DNA from: DASSRQ01 sp035701665
GTDB taxonomy: Bacteria; Vulcanimicrobiota; Vulcanimicrobiia; Vulcanimicrobiales; Vulcanimicrobiaceae
Length of the DNA: 5,597 nt
NCBI GenBank assembly: GCA_035701665.1
Contig: DASSRQ010000239.1
Coordinates: forward strand, 1-5,597
Direction: 5' to 3'
Numbering within the stretch: position 1 is the stretch's first letter; each line of letters begins with the position of its first letter. The notes below the pieces were generated by a model. The model was not told where the DNA came from and did not search any database. It was given only the letters and a program-made list of their open reading frames with translations. Positions 1-5,473 of the stretch are shown piece by piece. Position numbers and translations under genes: made by a program.

Positions 1-163
1 GAAGCGGAAAAGAAACCATCGTCGCGCCGACGGTCCCGCCGACGTTAAGCACGATGGCTTCCCAGCGGCCGAAGACGATCTTCGGATCGGTACCGCCGAC
101 CCAGCCGGCAAGAAAGATAGCGCCGAAGGCTATGAGGAGCCCCAGCAGCGTAGCAACGTCCAT
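1..163 (-). CDS. motA: MotA flagellar stator protein, N-terminal part (runs off the window)
   Basis: MotA is the cytoplasmic-membrane stator subunit that, with MotB, forms the ion channel turning the flagellar rotor. Only the first 54 codons are present; the gene continues beyond base 1. The translation opens MDVATLLGLLIAFGAIFLAG, a typical MotA first membrane segment (about residues 4-20). A short loop containing TDPKIVFGRWEA follows, then a second hydrophobic stretch ending LNVGGTVGATMVSFPL, which matches the conserved GGT-GAT-SFPL pattern of MotA. The start at 163 is preferred because AAAGGA lies about five bases upstream; an in-frame ATG at 169 sits directly on that ribosome binding site and is less likely. 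The gene begins 34 nt after flbD, and flbD-motA adjacency is common in Clostridia and Borrelia. PomA/LafT-type relatives cannot be separated on this fragment, so the driving ion is unknown. Confidence 0.9.
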   Translation of the reverse strand, partial: MDVATLLGLLIAFGAIFLAGWVGGTDPKIVFGRWEAIVLNVGGTVGATMVSFPL

Positions 164-172
164 TCTCATCCT

Positions 173-199
173 TTATCGGCTCACCCGTGCCGAATATTC
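173..199 (-). promoter_or_regulatory. Possible sigma-28 (FliA/SigD)-type promoter before motA
   Basis: On the minus strand the octamer GCCGATAA (180 to 173) is identical to the -10 consensus of flagellar sigma-28 promoters. At the canonical 11-nt spacing upstream lies GAATATTC (199 to 192), which matches TAAAGTTT at only four of eight positions. The expected start of transcription would be about 166-168, leaving only a few bases before the motA ATG at 163 and removing its ribosome binding site AAAGGA from the transcript. That argues against a working promoter. The octamer may be a chance match, or part of the short flbD-motA spacer. Confidence 0.22.
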
Positions 200-401
200 A
201 TCCGCCCGGCGAGGGGCCCGGACCGTAAATTTTTCGTTTGAATCCAACGATCCGGTTTTGGATGTCCTCCATCGAGTCCCGGACGATCAGTTTGTTGCCG
301 CTGACCAGCGTGATGACGGTGTCGGGCGTCGTTTCGATGGATTCGATTAGGTCCGCGTTGACCATAATCGGCTGCCCGTTCAGACGCGTCAGAGCGATCA
401 T
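198..401 (-). CDS. flbD: FlbD family flagellar protein (SwrD-like)
   Basis: This 67-residue protein matches the small FlbD family (Pfam FlbD). It starts MIALTRLNGQPIMVNADLIE, continues with ETTPDTVITLVSGNKLIV (about residues 23-40), and has the usual helix DSMEDIQNRIVGFKRKI (42-58). All core features (LTRLNG, NADLIE, PDTVITL, KRKI) are visible. The Gly/Pro-rich tail GPGPSPGG is an addition at the C-terminus. The B. subtilis member, SwrD (YlzI), is reported to increase motor power for swarming; the biochemical role is unknown. No signal peptide or membrane segment is seen. The ATG at 401 is preceded by AAAGGCGGCGGA as a plausible ribosome binding site. It lies between flgE and motA, the classic location of this family. 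This is not the Caulobacter NtrC-type regulator that is also called FlbD. Confidence 0.93.
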   Translation of the reverse strand: MIALTRLNGQPIMVNADLIESIETTPDTVITLVSGNKLIVRDSMEDIQNRIVGFKRKIYGPGPSPGG

Positions 402-421
402 GTCCGCCGCCTTTCAGAGAG

Positions 422-447
422 GGGGCCCGGCGTTCCCGCCGGGCCCC
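422..447 (-). other. Strong RNA hairpin between flgE and flbD
   Basis: The 59-nt flgE-flbD spacer holds a perfect inverted repeat. In the transcript GGGGCCCGGCG pairs with CGCCGGGCCCC (11 bp, all G-C) around the tetraloop GGAA, which fits the stable GNRA class. It begins 13 nt after the flgE stop codon. The sequence after the stem is CTCTCTGAAAGG rather than a run of T, so it does not look like a standard intrinsic terminator. A 3'-end stabiliser or processing barrier protecting the flgE message is a reasonable inference, because hook protein is needed in far larger amounts than FlbD or MotA. A leaky terminator is the alternative. Confidence 0.75.
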
Positions 448-460
448 TGTTTAGCCGGGA

Positions 461-1957
461 TTAGTTCTCGCTGGCGTGCATATTCACGACGTCGAGCAGA
501 TTCTGGTCGGCCGTCGAGATGCCGCGCGAGTTCGCTTCGAACGCGCGCTGTGCGGTGATGAGTTTGGTGAACTCGTCTGCAAGCGAGACGTTCGACTGCT
601 CGAGCGAGCCGCCGATGACCGCGCCGAAGCGGCCCTTGTCGCCGACGCCGATCTGTGCCAGACCCGAGTTGCTCGTCTGTTTGAAGCCGCCGGCGACGCG
701 CTGCAAACCGTCCTCGTTTTGGAACGTTGCGAGCGCTACCTTAGCGAGCGTCTTCAGGTTGCCGTTCGTGTAGGAGCCGGTCACGGTGCCGTCCTGGCCG
801 ACGGTGACGTTCGAGAGCACGCCCGGCGGGAAGCCGTTCTGCGCGATCACGTTCGCGGTCGACGAACCCGAGAGCGACGACATGCTCGAGAAGTCCAAAC
901 CGACGGCCGCTGCCGACGCGGAGTCGCCGGTCGGCCAGCCCGTTGCCGGCGGACCCGCCGCCGATACCGGGATGGTCAGCAAGTTGCCGTCCGCCACGGC
1001 CGGTGCGTTGCCGACGGTGTGCACCGGCGTACCGGTCGTCGACGACGATGAGTTGATGTACTGGCCGTTGGTGTCGAAGAACACGTAGCCGTTGCTGTTC
1101 GAAGGCACGGTGCCGTCGGCAAACGAGATCGAGTAGCCCCAGCGCGTGCCGACGTTCTGCGCGTTGCCGTTGACGTCGTTCACCGTAGACGGAAGCGGGC
1201 CGCCGGTCACCGGCGGCGGGCCTGCCGAGACGGGCGTGTTCGGCGCGATCGGCGAGAACGTGATCGTCGCATCGTGCGCGTTGCCGAGCGAGTCATAGAT
1301 CGTCGTCGTCAGGACTTTATTTTGGCCCGTTCCGGGGTTCGTCGCTTCGGCCGTGTATTGCGCCTGATCGAGCGATCCGCCGATCTGCATGTCGAAGTTC
1401 TTATCGTTGTTCGGACCGAGCTTCGTGGCACCGATACCGCCGGTTGCTACGGCTTGTTCGGCAAGACCGATCGGCAGCGTGATGATGCCGGGCGAACCCG
1501 TCGAGTTGATGTTGCCGGTCGTATCGGCTTCCCAACCCTGCACGGCAAGGCCGGTCGACGGATCGTACAGCGTGCCTTGCGTGTTGATCGAGAACGCGCC
1601 GTTACGCGTGTAGACCGGCGTGCCCGTTCCGGCGGTGTTGTTCAGAATGAAGAACCCGTCGCCGTTGATCGCGAGATCGGTGTTGATGCCGGTCGTCTGC
1701 AATCCGCCTTGCTGGAAGTTCGTATCGACGCTGCCGATACGAACGCCGACGCCGACCTGCTGCGCATTGGTGCCGCCGTTCGAGTTGTTCGGTGCGGTCG
1801 ATGCCTGCTGCGTTTGATAAAACGCGTCGACGAACGTCATGCGCTGGGCTTTAAAGCCCGTCGTGCCGGCGTTGGCGATGTTGTTCGAGATCAGATCGAT
1901 CTGACTCTGATAGGCGTTTAGACCGGAAATGCCGGTGTATAACGCATCGTAGGCCAT
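461..1957 (-). CDS. flgE: Flagellar hook protein FlgE
   Basis: FlgE is the exported structural subunit that polymerises into the hook, the universal joint between basal body and filament. The 498-residue product has the rod/hook N-terminal motif (residues 3-40, with LYTGISGLNAYQSQIDLISN and the following NIANAGTTGFK), the conserved INTDLAINGDGFF segment (91-103), a central FlgE D2-type region with LTTTIYDSLGNAHDATITF (216-234), and the C-terminal rod-type domain (about 453-493, SNVSLADEFTKLITAQRAFEA followed by NSRG and LLDVV). The middle is rich in Gly, Asn, Ser and Thr and is longer than in the roughly 400-residue enteric FlgE, as in many other phyla. No cysteine is present, so the cysteine-dependent lysinoalanine crosslink of spirochaete hooks is not expected. 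The ATG at 1957 has a good ribosome binding site, AGGAAAGG (1965-1972), seven bases upstream. Length, central domain and neighbours favour FlgE over FlgF or FlgG. Confidence 0.96.
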   Translation of the reverse strand: MAYDALYTGISGLNAYQSQIDLISNNIANAGTTGFKAQRMTFVDAFYQTQQASTAPNNSNGGTNAQQVGVGVRIGSVDTNFQQGGLQTTGINTDLAINGDGFFILNNTAGTGTPVYTRNGAFSINTQGTLYDPSTGLAVQGWEADTTGNINSTGSPGIITLPIGLAEQAVATGGIGATKLGPNNDKNFDMQIGGSLDQAQYTAEATNPGTGQNKVLTTTIYDSLGNAHDATITFSPIAPNTPVSAGPPPVTGGPLPSTVNDVNGNAQNVGTRWGYSISFADGTVPSNSNGYVFFDTNGQYINSSSSTTGTPVHTVGNAPAVADGNLLTIPVSAAGPPATGWPTGDSASAAAVGLDFSSMSSLSGSSTANVIAQNGFPPGVLSNVTVGQDGTVTGSYTNGNLKTLAKVALATFQNEDGLQRVAGGFKQTSNSGLAQIGVGDKGRFGAVIGGSLEQSNVSLADEFTKLITAQRAFEANSRGISTADQNLLDVVNMHASEN

Positions 1958-2058
1958 GTGTTAACCTTTCCTGCAGTCGCAGCGCTTCTGTCTCTCAGCG
2001 CCGCGCCGGGACTTCCGCAAGCGGTCCGTCCCAGATGAAGTAATGATGTTTTAAGTTG
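1958..2058 (-). other. flgE 5' leader/spacer with two potential hairpins
   Basis: This 101-nt spacer separates the TIGR02530-family gene from flgE. In the transcript, GGGAC and GTCCC (2032-2008) close a stem that contains an inner CCGC/GCGG pairing. A second stem pairs CGGCGCT with AGCGCTG (2003-1980) around a ten-base loop. Neither is followed by a T run, so a terminator is not supported. No convincing sigma-70, sigma-28 or sigma-54 promoter was found. The flgE ribosome binding site (1965-1972) lies just after the second stem. The folds could affect flgE translation or mark a processing site, but that is speculative. Confidence 0.3.
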
Positions 2059-2451
2059 TTATCCGATGATCGCCGCGGAGTCGATGTTCGTGAAGACGTT
2101 CTCTTTCATCGATTGCTGATCGACCGCGGTGATAACCGTACGGTTTTTGATGCTCACGACCATCGCAACGTCCTTGAGCATGAACAGCGACTGTTTCGCG
2201 CCTTTTTCCGCGGCTTTGTCGGCCATGGCGTTCATACGCGAGACGTCCTCGCTGCTGAGCTGAATGTTGCGCGACTGCAGACGCTGCATCGCGTGCGCCG
2301 AGAACTTGAGCGGTTCCGCGCGTCCCGGCTTTTGCTGCTCCAGAATCGACCGGAAGCTCTGCCCCGGAGGGATCTGTACCGGCGTTCCCTGCGGCCGCGG
2401 TGCGGGGCCGGGAATGATTACCGGATTGACTTTGATGTCGTTCGGATCCAT
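2059..2451 (-). CDS. TIGR02530 family flagellar operon protein
   Basis: This 130-residue soluble protein has no signal peptide or membrane segment. Its N-terminus is Pro-rich (about residues 9-30, VNPVIIPGPAPRP and PVQIPPG). The core contains KFSAHAMQRLQSRNIQLS (49-66), a helical stretch with SEDVSRMNAMADKAAEKGAK (67-86), and a C-terminal part with LFMLKDVAMVVSIKNRTVITAV (89-110) and ENVFTNIDSAAII. This is the pattern of the family annotated only as 'flagellar operon protein', found next to flgD and flgE in Bacillota and other groups. Its function is unknown; location suggests a role in hook assembly or export. The ATG shares its first base with the last base of the flgD stop (TAATG), and no strong ribosome binding site precedes it, so translation is probably coupled to flgD. 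The family assignment is from memory of the motif and context. Confidence 0.85.
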   Translation of the reverse strand: MDPNDIKVNPVIIPGPAPRPQGTPVQIPPGQSFRSILEQQKPGRAEPLKFSAHAMQRLQSRNIQLSSEDVSRMNAMADKAAEKGAKQSLFMLKDVAMVVSIKNRTVITAVDQQSMKENVFTNIDSAAIIG

Positions 2452-2918
2452 TAGCTGCTGATTCCGATGATCTGATTCGTCGCGTACAGAGCGGGCGCGC
2501 CGTTCGAATCCGTGACGATCTTACCGTTCGCATCTTTCATCGAGAAGTACGGCTGGCCGTTCTGCACGACGACGCCGCTGACGGTTCCCGTCACGGTCGA
2601 GGTCGTGCCGTTCGAGTTCGCCGTTTCGACCGACACGTTGTGGCCGATGAGCGAACCGGCTTGCATGACGCCGAAGTTCGATTGAAAGTTTTGGAACGAT
2701 TGGTTCATCTCTTCGGTCGCCGAGAGCGAAGAGAACTGCGCAAGCTGCGCGACCGACTGCGTGTCGTCCACGGGCTTGAGCGGGTCTTGATTTTGCATCT
2801 CTGCGGTCAGCAGCTGCAAGAACTGCGTCGCGCCGAGCGTCTGCCCGGAGAGCGGACTCCCCGAGCTTCCCGCGGTCTGCGTACTCGACGCAGATGTCAC
2901 GGTTGCTACTGTGTTCAT
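2451..2918 (-). CDS. flgD: Flagellar hook assembly (cap) protein FlgD, short form
   Basis: FlgD forms the scaffold at the tip of the growing hook that lets FlgE subunits polymerise, and it is removed on completion. The 155-residue product has a Ser/Thr-rich N-terminus. The conserved FlgD core follows: LGATQFLQLLTAEMQNQDPL (28-47), then KPVDDTQSVAQLAQFSSLSA (48-67) and EEMNQSF. After it come LIGHNVSVE (90-98) and a beta-rich segment GTVSGVVVQNGQPYFSM (111-127). It is shorter than the enteric protein (about 230 residues) and lacks room for the full C-terminal Ig-like domain, as do many Bacillota FlgDs. An upstream in-frame start would add 36 residues inside fliK, but the ATG at 2918 is chosen because AGGAG (2924-2928) lies correctly in front of it and because the protein then begins with the usual low-complexity N-terminus. 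It starts 8 nt after fliK, and the ribosome binding site overlaps the fliK stop. Confidence 0.95.
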   Translation of the reverse strand: MNTVATVTSASSTQTAGSSGSPLSGQTLGATQFLQLLTAEMQNQDPLKPVDDTQSVAQLAQFSSLSATEEMNQSFQNFQSNFGVMQAGSLIGHNVSVETANSNGTTSTVTGTVSGVVVQNGQPYFSMKDANGKIVTDSNGAPALYATNQIIGISS

Positions 2919-2926
2919 ACCTTCTC

Positions 2927-4351
2927 CTAAACCAGCGAGTTGATGACGAGCGCGTGCTGAACGTTCGATTGCACGGACTGGTCGTAAACGGGCTGGTCGT
3001 CGTTGAGTGTCGTTGCGGCATCCCATCCGCCGATCTTGAACGATGCGGATCGATGCTGCGATGCTTGCCGCTCGTTCGGCGAGCCGGCGTTGCCGCCGGA
3101 AACGTCGACCGAGAAGCTGCCTAAGGAAAGTCCCGCGTCCGCAAGCGAACGCGTGAGGTGCGATTGCGCGCCGACGAGTGCCTCGCGGACGCTCGCATTT
3201 TGCGCGACGATGTTTGCGGAGATATTGTTGCCGCTAACCGTGAGTTTGATCGAGACTTCACCGAGCTGCTCGGGTTGAAGACGCAGGCGAATCTGCGAAT
3301 TCTGACCGTTGCCTTGAACGGCGATGCCTTTGACGATCTGCTCGATGACGGCGTTGGCGTCCACGCTCGTGTACGGGGTCGCACCTTTTTGCGCGATCGC
3401 GTTCACGTTTGCAAACGTCAGGCCGTGCGGCGCCGGAACGCCGAACGCAGAAGTCGTCGAAGCGTTCTGCTGCGATCCGGACTGCGTGCCGGTTTGGGAT
3501 TGCGAGCCGTCGTCTTTGGTCGAAGCGTTCGAACCTTGCGCAGCGATCGCTGCGATCAGTTTCTCGAACGCGACGGCCACGGGAACGACGGGCGCGGCGG
3601 TGCGCGTCCCAGCCGCACCGTCCGCGGTTGCAGCGGTAACGGTCGCCGCCGGTTGTGCCGGAGTGCGCTGATCGCTTGCGGTCATCGCGCGCGCGACGAT
3701 ACGCGCGAGCAGATTGTCCGCCGCTTGCGCGGCCGGTTTTTCGGCAACGATGGGAGACGCGGTGCGTGCAGGTTCGCTTGCAGCGGGAGCCGGTGCCGCA
3801 GCCGCCGGAGCGGGCTGCTGCGCGGCCGGAAGTGCTGCCGCCGCTTGCGCGACGATAGAACGCGCGAAAGCCGACGCATCGCCCAAAATGGGGTCGATGC
3901 GGACCGGTGCTTTTTGCGGGGCCGGGGGTTCTTTCGCCGGTGAGGCGTCCAAGATGTTTCCCGGGATTTCGTTCTGCTGCCCTGCGTTTTCAGTTGTCTT
4001 GCCGCTCAATCTCGCCATCAGATCCGTTATCTTCTGAACGAGCGTTGCGGTTGTCGGCGGACTCGAGCCTGGTGGCGCTAGTGCCGCCGTTAGTGCGCGT
4101 TGCAAGGTGCTTCGCGCTGTTGCATCGCCGGTTTTCCCGGACGCTTTCAATAAGGCATCCGTGAGTTTATCGACGACGCGAGGCAGTAGTTGTGCCGCAG
4201 GCGTGGTCGGCATTTGCATTGCCAACTGCGATCCGAGCAGCGATTGGAAATCGATCGCGCCCAAACGCGTCTTGACTCCGCTCTTTAATGCGCTTGGAAG
4301 CGCTTTTGCTGCCGGAGCGTTTGCTGCGGCTAGTTGTAGGTTCATGGCCAT
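2927..4351 (-). CDS. fliK: Flagellar hook-length control protein FliK
   Basis: FliK is a secreted molecular ruler that ends hook growth and switches the type III export gate from hook to filament substrates. The 474-residue product has the expected architecture: a poorly conserved N-terminal part, an Ala/Pro-rich middle (about 136-265) and a Gln/Ser/Thr-rich linker (273-300). A conserved C-terminal Flg_hook domain follows at about 350-420, with IRLRLQPEQLGEVSIKLTV (354-372), then NNISANIVAQNASVREAL and LAGLSLG-like DAGLSLGSFSVDVSGG (405-420). The final 50 residues after the domain are less conserved. The ATG at 4351 is the furthest possible ATG start: an in-frame TGA lies 12 nt upstream, inside the purine-rich sequence GGGGGGTGA that probably serves as ribosome binding site. 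A second ATG two codons later is possible but spaced less well. It is the first flagellar gene after aroF, and flgD follows directly. Confidence 0.93.
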   Translation of the reverse strand: MAMNLQLAAANAPAAKALPSALKSGVKTRLGAIDFQSLLGSQLAMQMPTTPAAQLLPRVVDKLTDALLKASGKTGDATARSTLQRALTAALAPPGSSPPTTATLVQKITDLMARLSGKTTENAGQQNEIPGNILDASPAKEPPAPQKAPVRIDPILGDASAFARSIVAQAAAALPAAQQPAPAAAAPAPAASEPARTASPIVAEKPAAQAADNLLARIVARAMTASDQRTPAQPAATVTAATADGAAGTRTAAPVVPVAVAFEKLIAAIAAQGSNASTKDDGSQSQTGTQSGSQQNASTTSAFGVPAPHGLTFANVNAIAQKGATPYTSVDANAVIEQIVKGIAVQGNGQNSQIRLRLQPEQLGEVSIKLTVSGNNISANIVAQNASVREALVGAQSHLTRSLADAGLSLGSFSVDVSGGNAGSPNERQASQHRSASFKIGGWDAATTLNDDQPVYDQSVQSNVQHALVINSLV

Positions 4352-4469
4352 ACTTTTTCTTATTCACCCCCCTTCGAGTGTCGTTGGACTCGTCCAACTC
4401 GCCTCAGGACTGCGCATGCTTCGCATGCTTGCCGCTAAGGAATTTGGACTTTGGACTGTCTAACTTTGT
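4352..4469. repeat. aroF-fliK spacer with short repeats and two small palindromes
   Basis: The 118-nt spacer has no gene of its own. It contains a tandem duplication of CGCATGCTT (4413-4421 and 4422-4430), whose GCATGC cores are palindromic and can pair with each other. The heptamer TTGGACT is tandemly repeated (4444-4450 and 4451-4457), and a third copy (4384-4390) sits inside the palindrome GTTGGACTCGTCCAAC (4383-4398). No T run follows any of these on the minus strand, so no terminator for aroF is apparent. No clear sigma-70, sigma-28 or sigma-54 promoter for fliK was found by eye. The repeats could be regulator sites, but this is not shown. Confidence 0.5.
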
Positions 4470-5297
<828 letters not shown>

Positions 5298-5320
5298 TAC
5301 TGTGCGATCCCGTCGTGAAG

Positions 5321-5351
5321 AAAAACAAAAAAGCCACCCGGTAAGGGCGGC
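5321..5351 (-). terminator. Intrinsic terminator of the trp attenuator (3:4 hairpin)
   Basis: In the transcript GCCGCCC (5351-5345) pairs with GGGTGGC (5339-5333) around the loop TTACC, giving a 7-bp stem with one G-U pair. It is followed directly by TTTTTTGTTTTT (5332-5321). This is a textbook rho-independent terminator lying between the leader peptide and aroF, so it would stop transcription before the gene unless prevented. Its ascending arm and loop (CTTACCGG, 5345-5338) are exactly complementary to an upstream segment at 5387-5380, which makes it the terminator half of an attenuator rather than the end of trpG. Confidence 0.93.
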
Positions 5352-5380
5352 CCGTTAGAGGTGCAAAAGGCGCGCTGAAC

Positions 5381-5437
5381 TTACCGGAAATATATTTCGG
5401 TAAGCCACCACCAATTCTGGCGCGCGTTTGCGGTCAT
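5381..5437 (-). CDS. trpL: trp leader peptide with three consecutive Trp codons
   Basis: A predicted 18-codon reading frame encodes MTANARQNWWWLTEIYFR and ends in TAA. Codons 9-11 are TGG TGG TGG (5413-5405), which is extremely unlikely by chance in so short a frame and is the hallmark of a Trp-sensing leader peptide. The peptide itself probably has no cellular role beyond ribosome positioning in cis, although the Sinorhizobium meliloti leader peptide has been reported to act separately. The Tyr and Phe codons at 16-17 lie at the loop and in segment 2, so stalling there should not antiterminate in the same way. No Shine-Dalgarno sequence is seen. The predicted transcription start is at or within a base or two of the ATG, so leaderless translation is likely; on read-through transcripts reinitiation after the trpG stop, 13 nt upstream, is also possible. 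Confidence 0.9.
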   Translation of the reverse strand: MTANARQNWWWLTEIYFR

Positions 5438-5444
5438 GTGCGGC

Positions 5445-5473
5445 ACTTTATCACGCCGGGGTCCGGCTGTCAA
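5445..5473 (-). promoter_or_regulatory. Sigma-70-type promoter of trpL-aroF, embedded in the end of trpG
   Basis: On the minus strand TTGACA (5473-5468), a perfect -35 hexamer, is followed after 17 nt by TAAAGT (5450-5445), which matches the -10 consensus at four of six positions. The -10 is preceded by TGA, giving the extended -10 pattern TGn. The same TGA is the trpG stop codon, and the -35 lies wholly inside trpG. Transcription should begin about seven bases after the -10, at or next to the A of the trpL ATG (5437). The correct spacing and position directly before the attenuator make this a strong call. Confidence 0.85.

Larger units (their letters stand above)
5321..5437 (-). promoter_or_regulatory. 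Ribosome-mediated tryptophan attenuator controlling aroF
   Basis: All parts of a trp-type attenuator are present in order. Segment 1 (CTTACCGAAA, 5404-5395) follows three Trp codons and can pair with segment 2 (TTTCCGGTAAG, 5390-5380), giving a 10-bp stem with one bulged C. Segment 2 (CCGGTAAG, 5387-5380) can instead pair perfectly over 8 nt with segment 3 (CTTACCGG, 5345-5338), which would break the terminator formed by segments 3 and 4. A ribosome stalled at the Trp codons would cover segment 1, free segment 2 and allow antitermination. A ribosome reaching the stop codon, which lies inside segment 2, would block it and allow termination. The expected effect is more aroF transcription when charged tRNA-Trp is low. 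The structure is read directly from the sequence; the regulatory outcome is inferred from the known E. coli and rhizobial trp leaders. Confidence 0.92.

Noticed and set aside
476..1051. A 191-codon plus-strand frame opposite flgE
   Set aside because: It shadows a well-supported flgE, with Arg-rich composition and no recognisable domain.
2014..2036. A sigma-54-like TGGGAC...TTGC pattern upstream of flgE
   Set aside because: The GG and GC doublets are 12 nt apart instead of the required 10, and the first element departs from TGGCAC.
2919..3026. A 36-residue N-terminal extension of FlgD
   Set aside because: It overlaps the fliK 3' end, reads as Arg-rich non-FlgD sequence, and the ATG at 2918 has a proper ribosome binding site.
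3158..3943. A 261-codon plus-strand frame opposite fliK
   Set aside because: It is very Arg-rich with no family resemblance; the Ala/Pro-rich codons of fliK create open antisense frames.
4167..4397. A small minus-strand frame starting near the fliK ribosome binding site (TTG or GTG starts)
   Set aside because: It overlaps the fliK start in another frame, is Lys/Arg/Ser-rich without a known family, and fliK fits the same ribosome binding site.
5321..5351. The hairpin before aroF as a plain terminator for the trpG transcript
   Set aside because: Its loop and ascending arm are exactly complementary to the segment after the WWW codons, and a promoter and leader frame lie between it and trpG, so an attenuator explains more.
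5470..5473. Taking the TGA in ATTGACA as the trpG stop codon
   Set aside because: It is out of frame with the GVQFHPES motif; the true in-frame stop is at 5453-5451.
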